Source of the DNA: Rhizobiaceae bacterium
GTDB taxonomy: Bacteria > Pseudomonadota > Alphaproteobacteria > Rhizobiales > Rhizobiaceae
DNA length: 38,400 nt
Direction of reading: 5' to 3'
Assembly: GCA_014238155.1 (NCBI GenBank)
Contig: JABABQ010000077.1
Span: 1 to 38,400, forward strand
This document shows, one piece after another, positions 8,451-16,763 of the stretch (its first letter is position 1; each line of letters opens with the position of its first letter). A model generated the notes under the pieces. That model was not told the DNA's origin, made no database searches, and was given only the letters and a program-made list of their open reading frames with translations. The position numbers and the translations under genes were made by a program.

Positions 8451-8903
8451 TCAACCCCTTCGAAGCCGTTTATTGAGTTCGCTGAGCTGGTTTTTCAATT
8501 CCTTGATTTGCGGGTTTTGCAATCCGACAACGCACGATACTTCAAATTGCATTTCCGCAATCTCGTCTCTCAGCAGTCGGGCTTTATTGGTCAGATCTAT
8601 GCAGACCTTTCGTTCATCTTCGCTCGACCGTTGCCTGGACAATAAGCCTAGACCCTCCATCCTTTTCAATACGGGTGTAAGAGTGCCCGAATCCAGATAC
8701 AACTCCTTACCAAGGTTGCCGACGCTCATTCGACCATGTTCCAATAAGACGATCAGGACCACATACTGGAGATAGGTCAGATTCATCCTTTTGAGATAGG
8801 GCTGATAAAGATTGGTCACTGCTTTACTGCTGGAGTAAAGAGCAAAGCAAATCCGTTCATCCTTCAATGATAGTTTGGGTTTCTCGGCCAAGGGAGTCTT
8901 CAT
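8451..8903 (-). CDS. ohrR: MarR-family regulator of the OhrR type (organic peroxide sensor)
   Basis: This 150-residue winged-helix regulator should repress target genes until organic hydroperoxides oxidise its reactive cysteine. The start of helix 1 reads DERICFALYSSSKAVTNLY, with Cys19 in the place of the peroxidatic cysteine of OhrR proteins. The DNA-binding part has LYLDSGTLTPVLKRMEGLGL and RSSEDERKV, both typical of OhrR. A second cysteine, Cys124, lies where two-cysteine OhrR proteins such as the Xanthomonas one have their resolving cysteine. The ATG at 8903 gives the usual N-terminal length; the frame is open to a TTG at 8951. No ohr peroxidase gene is in the window. The gene lies 141 bases behind the 9371 gene on the same strand, and an OhrR-like palindrome lies in front of that gene, so the pair is probably autoregulated. 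Confidence 0.85.
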   Translation of the reverse strand: MKTPLAEKPKLSLKDERICFALYSSSKAVTNLYQPYLKRMNLTYLQYVVLIVLLEHGRMSVGNLGKELYLDSGTLTPVLKRMEGLGLLSRQRSSEDERKVCIDLTNKARLLRDEIAEMQFEVSCVVGLQNPQIKELKNQLSELNKRLRRG

Positions 8904-8991
8904 GATTATTGCGCGCAACTCACCGTAATACTCCGACCTAAGCATTGGCAAGATTGCAGATTGCGTTCGGTCGCGACTTTTTGTCTTAGAA

Positions 8992-9006
8992 ATGTATCCG
9001 ATACGT
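8992..9006. promoter_or_regulatory. Short palindrome upstream of the ohrR-like gene
   Basis: ATGTATC-C-GATACGT is a near-perfect 15-base palindrome in the gap before the ohrR-like gene. It differs from the OhrR consensus, so it may be a site for another regulator or chance. Confidence 0.3.
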
Positions 9007-9044
9007 TATTGCAGTCTGTCGGCGAACCCATGGAGAGGGTGCTA

Positions 9045-9371
9045 TTATCGGTTCAGATTGGAACGGTAAGTGTCGACTGTCATATCGTTCAAATAGGCAG
9101 CATCTGAGCGAATGCACTTTAGTAATTTTCCACTAAATGCAGTGCCGCCATCATGCGATTCTTTCAATATCTCGATCAGAAAATCAATCCTGGTGATTCT
9201 CTGTTCATGTGAAATATTGGCAACCAAAATTTCCTGAAAAAGTGCCTCCACTTTTGCGTCGGCTGAAGAAAATATCAAGTCATCCGGCCCATGAGAATCA
9301 TCAATCAGAGTGGATAGTCTTTGCGTTGCGCCATGATAGCAATCGATTAAGTAGCTGATACTAATTGACAT
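9045..9371 (-). CDS. Small protein of unknown function, probable OhrR target
   Basis: I do not recognise this 108-residue protein. It begins MSISISYLIDCYHGATQRL and is mostly charged and helical-looking, with no membrane segment or signal peptide. It has two cysteines (CYHG near residue 11 and KCIRSD near 85). The ATG at 9371 has a strong AGGAG at good spacing; the frame runs 14 codons further without a comparable site. A 15-base palindrome matching the OhrR operator lies 39 bases upstream. The ohrR-like gene follows on the same strand. By position it takes the place of the organic hydroperoxide reductase Ohr, but it shows none of the Ohr sequence motifs. Being a real gene is likely from the ribosome site and promoter context. 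Confidence 0.65.
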   Translation of the reverse strand: MSISISYLIDCYHGATQRLSTLIDDSHGPDDLIFSSADAKVEALFQEILVANISHEQRITRIDFLIEILKESHDGGTAFSGKLLKCIRSDAAYLNDMTVDTYRSNLNR

Positions 9372-9410
9372 TGGGATAGGTCTCCTCCCTTTGACATCAA
9401 TTAAATATAG

Positions 9411-9425
9411 CACAATTAAATTGTG
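9411..9425. promoter_or_regulatory. OhrR-like operator
   Basis: CACAATT-A-AATTGTG is a perfect palindrome. The OhrR consensus known from Bacillus and Xanthomonas is TACAATTAAATTGTA, so only the outermost base on each side differs. It sits 39 bases upstream of the ATG at 9371, where a repressor would block transcription. Confidence 0.7.
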
Positions 9426-9574
9426 TGCAATGGAAATTTGATCTTTGGTGAGAAATCATCGCCCGGGTGTTGTCGGCTATCTACTTCAGATTATTAGTTC
9501 TTAAGCCTACACCAGTCTGCGGATCATCGGAAATTTCGGTGGCGTTACGGCTGAAGTGGAACACGTCCCGGCAA

Positions 9575-10279
9575 TTACCACTTTTCCCCAAATGGCCGCA
9601 GGTCCACCTCAAAAGTCCAGGCTGACGGGTCTTGCTCTGCTATAAACAATGCCATCTTGGCAATCTGACCGGGTTGGATAAAAAAACTATCGGGTTCATT
9701 TGGCGCGAAGTTCTGCCGCGTGTCTTCTGTGTCAATGACACCGTCAATAATCAAATAGGCCACGTGGACGCCTTTTGGACCCAATTGTTTCGCTAACGAT
9801 TGAGATAAGATTCTCTGGGCGGCCTTCGCCGGAGCGAAGGCTGTTGTCCATAGGTTGCCCCGGAGTGCCGCGGTGGCCCCCGACACGATAATTTTTCCTG
9901 AGCGGCGCTTCGACATTCGTGGGCCCAGCAATTTGGCAGCGGTAAAAAGACCCAGTACACCGACCCGCCAACACTGAACGAACTCGGTCTCGCTAATTTG
10001 TTCCAGGGTCCCAAACTGGTCGAGGTTGGCGTTGTAAATCACCACCTCAATCGGCCCCATTTCATTTTCAATCCGTTCTAAAACTGCGGTGAAAGATTCT
10101 GGAATGCTGGTATCACAGGCGTAAGCTTTCACTTGCGAATGGTCGACGGTGTTTGGTCCTAGTTCAGCACCAGATCGGCTCAACAACGCCAGATCATATC
10201 CGGCTTCCAAGAAAGTTTCAGCATAGGCTGTTCCTAATCCGGGACCAAATCCGATAATTGCGCAAACCTGCCCAGACAT
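9575..10279 (-). CDS. Short-chain dehydrogenase/reductase family protein lacking the catalytic tyrosine
   Basis: The 234-residue protein has a Rossmann fold of the SDR type. The glycine motif is GFGPGLG (10-16), the NNAG-like motif is YNAN (82-85), and a serine occurs in IIVSGATAALRG (Ser133). Where classical members have Y-x3-K, this one has F148-A-P-A-K152. Tyrosine normally acts as the acid/base, so ordinary alcohol/ketone chemistry is doubtful. A divergent SDR subgroup I recall shares the HVAYLIIDGVIDT ending. The ATG at 10279 is preceded by GGAG 11 bases upstream. It is monocistronic as far as can be seen. It could be a binding protein or an enzyme for another reaction type. Confidence 0.85.
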   Translation of the reverse strand: MSGQVCAIIGFGPGLGTAYAETFLEAGYDLALLSRSGAELGPNTVDHSQVKAYACDTSIPESFTAVLERIENEMGPIEVVIYNANLDQFGTLEQISETEFVQCWRVGVLGLFTAAKLLGPRMSKRRSGKIIVSGATAALRGNLWTTAFAPAKAAQRILSQSLAKQLGPKGVHVAYLIIDGVIDTEDTRQNFAPNEPDSFFIQPGQIAKMALFIAEQDPSAWTFEVDLRPFGEKW

Positions 10280-10548
10280 TTTTCGACTCCATCTCCCGTA
10301 CGACCGCGGTACCGGCTTCAGATTATCACGGGCTGGAATATGGTCAAAATCTGAGTTCGCCCAAATGGATGGTGCAGATGCAACAACTGGATTGATGGAG
10401 CCGCAATTACGTCGCTGACCGTTTGGTAAAGTTAGGCGGCGGAATTTCGGGATGTTCGGGAGGAAACAACACGTCCGAAATATCCGCCTGCCTTTGTTGC
10501 CCCGAAGGGCATGGAGGGCGCGCCAATCGGGCGCGCCGAACCTGGTGT
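10280..10548. other. Intergenic interval
   Basis: There is no credible gene. Near 10517-10537 two GGCGCGCC blocks around CGATT (minus strand) could form a hairpin behind the RTX-like gene, but no T-tract follows. Upstream of 10279 there is a plausible promoter area without a clear motif. Confidence 0.4.
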
Positions 10549-11394
10549 CTAGCCGAGTTCCAGAGTTTCGTCTTCGAACTCTACATATTCGACGCTATAG
10601 AGAAGGTCGAAATCTCCGGCGTCGTTCCAGAAGACATAGCCGCCATCATCGGTTTCCGCATATTGGTAGTCTGAGCTTTCACCTTCGAACTTGACCGTGT
10701 CGGTACCGGTAAAGCCGAATATGTAATTGGTGCCGGCCTCATTGTTGATTATGTCATCCTCACAGGTGCCAAACAGAGTTTCACTGTCACCATCGCAGTC
10801 ACCTGGTTCTTCTGGTTCTTCCGGCTGTCGGGGAGATCCATCGCTGCCGCCGCTGCCGCCGCAAGAACCTGAGCCGGAACCTTTGCCGGAACCACTGCCT
10901 GAACCGGAACCTTTGCCCGAGCCACTGCCTGAGCCTGAGCCTTTGCCCGAACCACTGCCTGAGCCGGAACCTTTGCCAGAACCACTGCCTGAGCCGGAAC
11001 CTTTGCCGGAACCACTGCCTGAGCCTGAGCCTTTGCCAGAACCACTGCCTGAGCCGGAACCTTTGCCCGAACCACTGCCTGAACCTGAGCCTTTACCAGA
11101 ACCACTGCCTGAGTCGGAACCTTTGCCCGAACCACTGCCTGAACCTGAGCCTTTACCAGAACCACTGCCTGAGCCGGAACCTTTGCTCGAACCACTGCCT
11201 GAGCCTGAGCCTTTACCAGAACCACTGCCTGAGCCTGAGCCTTTACCAGAACCACTGCCTGAACCGGAACCCTTGCCCGAACCAGAACCTGATCCTTTTG
11301 AACCGCTGCCGTTGGAGCCGGTTTCGCAGTCATCTGCGTTTGAACTATTGTCCCAATCGAACCATTCGAAAGTGTTGTTGTTGCGATATGCCAT
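10549..11394 (-). CDS. RTX-like secreted protein with Gly-Ser-Lys repeat region
   Basis: The 281-residue protein has three parts. The N-terminus ([23 protein letters not shown]) is acidic and aromatic. Residues of roughly 30-175 are a low-complexity array of the decapeptide [10 protein letters not shown]. The C-terminal 85 residues resemble the end of RTX/hemolysin-type proteins: [32 protein letters not shown] and a final [15 protein letters not shown]. That pattern suggests calcium binding and type I secretion without an N-terminal signal peptide, which is an inference. The start has AGGAGA at good spacing. No secretion genes are adjacent. The opposite strand is also open through the array because the repeat lacks stops, but the ribosome site and the RTX-like end support the minus strand. 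Its function is unknown. Confidence 0.75.
   Translation of the reverse strand: MAYRNNNTFEWFDWDNSSNADDCETGSNGSGSKGSGSGSGKGSGSGSGSGKGSGSGSGSGKGSGSGSGSSKGSGSGSGSGKGSGSGSGSGKGSDSGSGSGKGSGSGSGSGKGSGSGSGSGKGSGSGSGSGKGSGSGSGSGKGSGSGSGSGKGSGSGSGSGKGSGSGSGSGKGSGSGSCGGSGGSDGSPRQPEEPEEPGDCDGDSETLFGTCEDDIINNEAGTNYIFGFTGTDTVKFEGESSDYQYAETDDGGYVFWNDAGDFDLLYSVEYVEFEDETLELG
10871..11280. repeat. 30-bp minisatellite in the RTX-like gene
   Basis: About 13.5 tandem units of 30 bases run through the gene, each encoding [10 protein letters not shown]. Units differ mainly at synonymous positions (for example GAGCCGGAACC or GAACCTGAGCC), with single replacements giving SS and SD variants. A 30-base period keeps the frame when units are gained or lost. 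Confidence 0.95.
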
Positions 11395-11824
11395 GGTGTT
11401 GTCTCCTGTATTCGAAGCCTTTTATGACAAAATAAAATTAGTTTGTGTAAAATTGACAGTATTAACGATACTTAATACTTACATATACTTTGAGGTTTTT
11501 AGGATAATTGGCCGATATTTATATGCAAATTGTAGGCGACCGATTAATAATCCCGGCAGCCAGTGAGGTTTTTTGGGATGGAAAGTTGATTTTGGAGTAG
11601 AGTCGGCATGGTCGCCAGGTTGGGCATTGCCGTGAATACTTGTGAAATTGTGCGAAATTTTTTATTTCTTGGAGTCTGGAAAGCGGCGCTTCTTTGGGTA
11701 TTTGCTAACAAATTGCCGCGCAATGGGGTGAACACCAACCAAAAATTGCGCCGGATTTCTGGTGTAATTCCACAATTTGGCAGAGCGGGCGCCGGGAATT
11801 AGCTCCATTTAATTGTGAACGGCT
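11395..11824. other. AT-rich intergenic interval
   Basis: No gene is supported. The left part (11400-11530) is AT-rich and presumably carries the promoter of the RTX-like gene. The right end carries a copy of the TAGAGCCGTTCA repeat (listed). Confidence 0.5.
11458..11479. promoter_or_regulatory. Perfect palindrome upstream of the RTX-like gene
   Basis: AGTATTAA-CGATAC-TTAATACT has perfect 8-base arms and lies 64-85 bases upstream of the start codon. It looks like a dimeric operator. It contains TTAA-N6-TTAA, one base short of the CtrA spacing. Confidence 0.45.
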
Positions 11825-11829
11825 CTAAT
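11803..11829 (-). repeat. TAGAGCCGTTCA repeat, copy 1
   Basis: On the minus strand TTAGAGCCGTTCA is followed by AATTAAATGGAG. The same arrangement occurs at 33626-33653. In both places the TAG is the stop codon of the preceding gene. Confidence 0.55.
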
Positions 11830-13603
11830 CGCTATTTGGCAATCCAGCCTTGGCGAGGCCTGCAATCACACTGTCTGAATGGGACTTATCGGCGAATTTC
11901 AACCGTTCCAGACGGGTGGTGATACAGAAATCGGCATTGATCGACAGCAGATCGGCCCAGACCCTTCGTGCTTCGTCCAATTCGCCAACATGGCCAAGTG
12001 CAGCGGCCAGCCAGGCGCGGCCGACATCGGTGTTGCGGACCGAAAGCAGGCGCTCACGCAGCATCACAATGGCGGTTTCGTAATTTCCCTGCAGAAAATG
12101 GGCCATCGCCAGGAATTGCAGATACTGATGACCATAGGACGGATTCAGCCGTATGGCGCGTTCAAGATCAACGATGGCTTCCTGTAATTTGCCTGCGGCC
12201 ACGTAGATCTCGCCGCGGGTAAACAGTCCCATGGCATAGTCAGGACTGATCGCCAGCGATTTGGCGATACTTTTCTCGGCAATGTCCAGCCGACCGGTCC
12301 AGCGTGCGTGAGCAGCAAACACATGGTTGGACAACAGGCCGTCGGGATCGAGTTCAATCGCTCGGTCCAAGAGACGTTTGCATTTGTCCAACGCAATCTG
12401 TGACCCATCGTTGGACCAGCCGTTATGGTAGTCAAGCAGATGCATCATCGACAAAATCGCATGGGCCGGTGCGTAGGAAGGATCAAGTGCAATGGCCTCA
12501 TGGCCATAGGCAACGGCCTGTCGCCAAATGCGCTCATCCATGCCGGGGAAAAACAACAGACCTCTTAACTGCATATAGCATTCATGGGCGCGCAGGTTGG
12601 TCGTTTCGACCTGAGCAATATTTGCCTTTTCACGGGACGTCAGCTTGATCTTCAGTGCGTTGACAATTTCGAATGTTACCTCGTCCTGCACCGCAAATAT
12701 ATCGGTCAGATCCCGATCATAGCGATCTGCCCAGACATGTCCGCCTGTTTCTGCATTGATTAACTGAGCCGTAATGCGGACCCGCTCGCCGGCACGTCGC
12801 ACGCTGCCTTCCAGAACAAAATTTACGCCCAGCTCTTCGCCAACCATACGCAGGTCAACCGACCGGCCTTTGTAAGCAAAGCTGGAATTGCGGGCGATCA
12901 CCTGTAATCCGGAGACTTTGGACAGGTCGGTGATGATATCCTCGCTGATGCCGTCAGAAAAGTATTCCTGATCGGGGTCTTTCGACATGTTGTCGAACGG
13001 CAATACGGCAATGGCCGGGTTGTCTGAGCGGTTGTTTGACTCTTTTATTGACTGCCCTCTTGTGCTGGGAGGGGATGAATCATCCGCGCGCCAATGGAAC
13101 ACCTGCAAAGGTCGGTCAATATTCTTGACCGTCACTTCACCGCCGTCGTGAAACGTTTCTTCAATACGGCTGCCTATACTTTCGTTGACAACAGATGAAA
13201 TGCATATGCCCCCGGGCTCGGCCAATTGCTCCAGACGCGCGGCAATGTTTACCCCGTCGCCAAAAATGTCATCGTTTTGGGTAATGATGTCGCCCAGATT
13301 GATGCCAATGCGCAGGATGATTCCCGTGTCGTCATCTTTTTCAGAACCCGCTGCTCTTTGAATGGCTACAGCACAATTCACCGCATCCACAACGCTGTTG
13401 AACTCCACCAGAGTTCCGTCGCCCATCAGTTTGACTATGCGTCCGTTATTGCTCGCGATAATGGGGGCAAAGTGTGTTTCACGGTGCTGGTTTAGCAACG
13501 CCAGAGTACCGATTTCATCGGCGGCCATCAGACGGGAATACCCGACCACATCGGCGGCCAATATCGCGGCCAGTCGTCGCTTGATTTGATCAGTTGCCAT
13601 CAT
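11825..13603 (-). CDS. Class III adenylate/guanylate cyclase with TolB-like and TPR domains
   Basis: Residues 8-190 form a class III nucleotide cyclase domain. The metal-binding aspartates are Asp18 (ILAADVVGYS) and Asp62 (KLMGDGTLVEF), and the transition-state residues lie in VNIAARLEQLAEPGGI. Residues of about 205-330 are a TolB-like/FlgO-like domain (YFSDGISEDIITDL, VNFVLEGSVRR, HVWADRYDRDL). The remainder is a set of TPR-like helices. All catalytic residues appear present, so it probably makes cAMP. There is no membrane segment when translation starts at the ATG-ATG at 13603. The frame extends upstream 22 codons, but that stretch has no support. The architecture is common in Hyphomicrobiales and its signal is unknown. 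A cNMP-binding protein at 21703 is a possible downstream partner, though nothing here proves it. The stop codon lies in a dispersed repeat. Confidence 0.9.
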   Translation of the reverse strand: MMATDQIKRRLAAILAADVVGYSRLMAADEIGTLALLNQHRETHFAPIIASNNGRIVKLMGDGTLVEFNSVVDAVNCAVAIQRAAGSEKDDDTGIILRIGINLGDIITQNDDIFGDGVNIAARLEQLAEPGGICISSVVNESIGSRIEETFHDGGEVTVKNIDRPLQVFHWRADDSSPPSTRGQSIKESNNRSDNPAIAVLPFDNMSKDPDQEYFSDGISEDIITDLSKVSGLQVIARNSSFAYKGRSVDLRMVGEELGVNFVLEGSVRRAGERVRITAQLINAETGGHVWADRYDRDLTDIFAVQDEVTFEIVNALKIKLTSREKANIAQVETTNLRAHECYMQLRGLLFFPGMDERIWRQAVAYGHEAIALDPSYAPAHAILSMMHLLDYHNGWSNDGSQIALDKCKRLLDRAIELDPDGLLSNHVFAAHARWTGRLDIAEKSIAKSLAISPDYAMGLFTRGEIYVAAGKLQEAIVDLERAIRLNPSYGHQYLQFLAMAHFLQGNYETAIVMLRERLLSVRNTDVGRAWLAAALGHVGELDEARRVWADLLSINADFCITTRLERLKFADKSHSDSVIAGLAKAGLPNSD

Positions 13604-13784
13604 TGACGTGTAGAAGACCGGGCAAAACCAGTCCAGCAAATTTAGGATGCAAAACGCAGCCAGAAACACTGGAATGGCAAAAGTTCAGCGGTGAGCATGT
13701 TTCCGCGCCTGGTTTGCCCGGGGTGTTGGACCGAAGGTGGGAAGCCGCATGATGTCGTCATGAAGTTTCCGAAGTCCGTTGCGA

Positions 13785-14813
13785 TTATTCAACCACTGGC
13801 GCGTCAGGTGTCGCCTCTGAAGCTTCTGTCGCTTCCGCGGCCGCTTTTTCTGCCTGTTCGATGAGGGCCAGATTATATTCTTCTATTGTGGGCAGAGAAG
13901 CACGCAGCGCGATGAGCAGTTGCTCGGGTTGATCGTCGATCAATTCACCCCCCTTATAGGCATCCAACAGCGCCATCTCGGCATCGTTGATATCAGCTTC
14001 CGTCGGCTCGGGCTGATCCACCAGGGCCTGGGCGGCGGCAATATCTTCGGCGGTTGGAAGTTCGCTCAGTCCGCTTTCAGCGATCAAAGTCTGGGCATCG
14101 ATGAGTTGCTGCTCGGTGGGGGCGCTTGGCAACAGGGCAAATGCTGCGGTCAAAGCCACCAGATCGAGGGCCACCAGTGCAGCCGCATCTGCACGGGCAT
14201 TCACACTGTTCTGAAATTCATAATCGGCCAGTGCCAGCGCGGCTGCCAGTCCCACAGGGCCGTTGAGATTGCCGTTTAGCATATGGGCAAGTTTGGCCTG
14301 GGGGCTGGAATTGAGCGCGCCGTTCAATTTGCCGAGGTTTCTGGGGTGCATGAAGTCGAATACCGGTATTGGGCGAACTTTCGGTACGGCGATATTTCTC
14401 AGATTGGCCAACTCTACCTGATTGCTGATTTTAGCTGGTTTTTTACGCGCGATGCTTTTGGCGGGTCGCGAAGCTTTGGCAGATGTTGGTGGTTTTTTCG
14501 ACCTGGAAAAGAGCTTGTCAAAAAGGTCTTTGACATTGTTTCCACGGCCATTGGTGCCGTTTTTACTGCGACCATTATTGGATTTGGACGATCCGGCGAG
14601 GGAAGATTTTCCCTTGCTGTTATTGCCGGCGTTGCCACTGTTGCCACCGCCGTTGTTGCTGCCATTATTGCCGCCGCCGCCGCCATTTCCCTTTGCGCTG
14701 GCGGTCTGAAAAGGTTCGTCATCCAGGATCAACAAGGTTGTGGTTTCAACCGGATGCATGAAAATAAAGCCTGTGGTCAGGATCAGGCTGAATGCAGATC
14801 GTTTGATGTTCAT
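13785..14813 (-). CDS. Exported Gly/Asn-rich protein of unknown function
   Basis: The 342-residue protein starts with a signal-like segment (SAFSLILTTGFIFMHPV). Residues 40-95 are a low-complexity Gly/Asn/Ser region, followed by a basic stretch rich in Lys and Arg (about 95-130). The part around PRNLGKLNGALNSSPQAKLAHMLNGNLNGPVGLAAAL recalls a segment of many alphaproteobacterial exported proteins with HASP-like motifs. The C-terminus is rich in Ala and Glu and helical. I cannot name a function. The gene is flanked by a cyclase gene and the 16763 gene on the same strand, with gaps of about 110-180 bases, so co-transcription is possible but not shown. Confidence 0.75.
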   Translation of the reverse strand: MNIKRSAFSLILTTGFIFMHPVETTTLLILDDEPFQTASAKGNGGGGGNNGSNNGGGNSGNAGNNSKGKSSLAGSSKSNNGRSKNGTNGRGNNVKDLFDKLFSRSKKPPTSAKASRPAKSIARKKPAKISNQVELANLRNIAVPKVRPIPVFDFMHPRNLGKLNGALNSSPQAKLAHMLNGNLNGPVGLAAALALADYEFQNSVNARADAAALVALDLVALTAAFALLPSAPTEQQLIDAQTLIAESGLSELPTAEDIAAAQALVDQPEPTEADINDAEMALLDAYKGGELIDDQPEQLLIALRASLPTIEEYNLALIEQAEKAAAEATEASEATPDAPVVE

Positions 14814-14927
14814 GAAAATATTCGAATCAATTCAGTGTTGCCCATGACGCAATTGTGCGCCCCAATTGTTACGAAAATCGGATTTGAACACCTAAAAGTC
14901 AATTCAATTTTTTGCGCAATCAGCCCA

Positions 14928-16763
14928 TCAGTCACGACGAATGATACCGCCGATTGCGGATACGAAAAGCAGGGAAAAGGCCCAGCCAAGCAGAATTTGC
15001 AACCATTCCCAGGACCGTACCCACCAACCGGCCCAATCGGTTTTGCCGTTCTGCCAGTCAACGACGCGAGGCGACCAATCGTTCTGCATGCGGAAGTCGA
15101 CCACCGGTATGGCTACATCGATGGAATAGATCAGGGCGTTGAAGGTTGAATATTCCGACGGAACCGAGCGAGCGCAGAGATTAGCTGTCTTGCCCTGCGG
15201 GTAAACCCAGTTCTGGTGACATGCGGCGGGAATTTTGGGGGCGATGAGTGGTCCGGTCTTACCATCCCAAACCGCCTCTTTGTAGATCAGCGGATGGGTG
15301 GGTGCCATAATGCCATTGATGGCGGCAACCTGGTAAAACAATGCGCCGACAAATGATAGCAGGACCAGCCAGATCACTGCTTTGCCGGGGCGATAGCCAT
15401 AGCCAACCGCCTGGCCCTGAACTGAGTTCCAGAAAGAATTTAGCCCACGATAGAAGCGTGCCACCGGATCGGAGGGCCGCTTTTCGTAATGGCGTACATA
15501 GTCGGCCTGTCGTCGCCGCCGCTCGATGCGAATCACCCGGGCTTCTTCTTCATGGCCCATGGACTGCAGCACGTCGGCCAGTTGCTGGTAGGGTTTGGGT
15601 CGGAACTTTGTGGTCAGATGACTGACCGGTTGACGGTCGACCCAGTTGAGCCAAAATCGGGCAGAGGTGGTTTCGTCGAGCTGATTAAAACCCCGATAGG
15701 TAAAATTGTCGAGGCGGATCTGCGAGGGCTTTTCCCAACTGTCACGGTCCATATTGAGGGTGCGGCAGGAAGCACCGGCGAGATTCAGCTCTCCACGGGA
15801 CAGGGCAATCTGGCGCCAGAACAAAGTGCCGCCAATCTCTGCATTGCGCAGGTTGATGCAGACGACTTCGCGGACCTTCTCCCATTTTATCTTCCGGTCA
15901 AACACCCCACCAGTGAATGACAGGTCGCCACCGATCACCGCCCCCTGCAGGGAAATCTGCCCGGCCACCCGACAATTATCTCCAAGATTTACATTGTCGG
16001 CGACCTTGATGCGCGAGGCGTAGAGCGCTTGATCGCGACAGCTAAAGGTGCCGTCCTGGCAGGACAAAACGCCACCAATTGATGCGAGATTTAAGTCGAC
16101 GGTTCCAGCGGCGAAGAAACCGTCGCTGAGCAGACAATTGCCTGCAATTGTGGCGTTTTGGGCGATGAGGGCAACGTCTTTGCTTTGAAAGTCGGCCCCT
16201 GTACAATCGAGATCGCCACCAAGTTTCGCGCCGAGCAGCCGGACTTCTCCTTGGGCGCGAAATCCACTGCGCAAAAGTAAGCTGCCTGTCGTCTCCAATC
16301 TATCTGCCTTCAACCGGTTCACCTGAGTACCTGACAGACTGATGGTCTGAGCCCGGCACTCGGTTAAAAAGAGATCCCCGTCAACGCCACAATTGGCCAG
16401 CACAAAATTATGACCCAGCCGCGCGCCAAACAGATCCACATCCCCCATGACCCAACCGCCCTGAACCAGCAAGCCGCGTTCATGCACCGGGTTTTGAGCA
16501 TCCCCTCCAAGAGCAAGAAACCGCAGGAAGTCGGCGCGGACAATATTGTCCGCTGTTTGTCTTTCAGGCCGTGTCTCGCCCAGAACACACTTGGCCCCGT
16601 CAGCAACACAGGCCAGCAATTTGTGCTCCGCCGGGTGCAGTTGGCCCGCTTCGCCGTCGAGCCAAAAATCAGACAGATTACGACCATGAGGTTGGGCGGC
16701 GGCGGCGACGGCGACGGCGGAAGCGGAAGCGGCGAGATTGGCGGCTAGATTGGAGTCTGACAC
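14928..16763 (-). CDS. Membrane protein with beta-helix-like repeats and C-terminal membrane segments
   Basis: The function is unknown. The GTG start at 16763 has AGGA at suitable spacing. Residues 6-23 are an alanine-rich low-complexity stretch (ANLAASASAVAVAAAA) from a GC-rich simple repeat. Residues 100-370 carry repeated short strands such as GDVDLFGARLGHNF, GEVRLLGAKLGGDLDC and GQISLQGAVIGGDLSF, a pattern that suggests a right-handed beta-helix (bactofilin or pentapeptide-like). After a charged region with ARVIRIERRRRQADYVRHY come two membrane segments, AVIWLVLLSFVGALFYQVAA and LLGWAFSLLFVSAIGG. Between them is a roughly 90-residue loop with cysteines (ACHQ, LCARS). I recall homologs labelled as membrane-associated oxidoreductases without evidence. 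I see no oxidoreductase motif. Confidence 0.8.
   Translation of the reverse strand: MSDSNLAANLAASASAVAVAAAAQPHGRNLSDFWLDGEAGQLHPAEHKLLACVADGAKCVLGETRPERQTADNIVRADFLRFLALGGDAQNPVHERGLLVQGGWVMGDVDLFGARLGHNFVLANCGVDGDLFLTECRAQTISLSGTQVNRLKADRLETTGSLLLRSGFRAQGEVRLLGAKLGGDLDCTGADFQSKDVALIAQNATIAGNCLLSDGFFAAGTVDLNLASIGGVLSCQDGTFSCRDQALYASRIKVADNVNLGDNCRVAGQISLQGAVIGGDLSFTGGVFDRKIKWEKVREVVCINLRNAEIGGTLFWRQIALSRGELNLAGASCRTLNMDRDSWEKPSQIRLDNFTYRGFNQLDETTSARFWLNWVDRQPVSHLTTKFRPKPYQQLADVLQSMGHEEEARVIRIERRRRQADYVRHYEKRPSDPVARFYRGLNSFWNSVQGQAVGYGYRPGKAVIWLVLLSFVGALFYQVAAINGIMAPTHPLIYKEAVWDGKTGPLIAPKIPAACHQNWVYPQGKTANLCARSVPSEYSTFNALIYSIDVAIPVVDFRMQNDWSPRVVDWQNGKTDWAGWWVRSWEWLQILLGWAFSLLFVSAIGGIIRRD

Noticed and set aside
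10517-10537. Terminator after the RTX-like gene
   Set aside because: The GGCGCGCC blocks are self-palindromic and no T-tract follows.
10871-11280. CRISPR array suggested by evenly spaced 30-base repeats
   Set aside because: The units are directly adjacent with no unique spacers and lie inside a coding frame.
11462-11475. CtrA binding site in the RTX-like promoter
   Set aside because: The spacing TTAA-N6-TTAA is one base short of the usual N7, so the palindrome alone is reported.
10727-11566. Plus-strand frame of Pro-Glu-Pro-Leu repeats opposite the RTX-like gene
   Set aside because: It is open only because the 30-bp unit has no stop in several frames. It has no ribosome site, and its ends fall outside any gene-like context. 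The minus-strand frame has AGGAGA and an RTX-like end.
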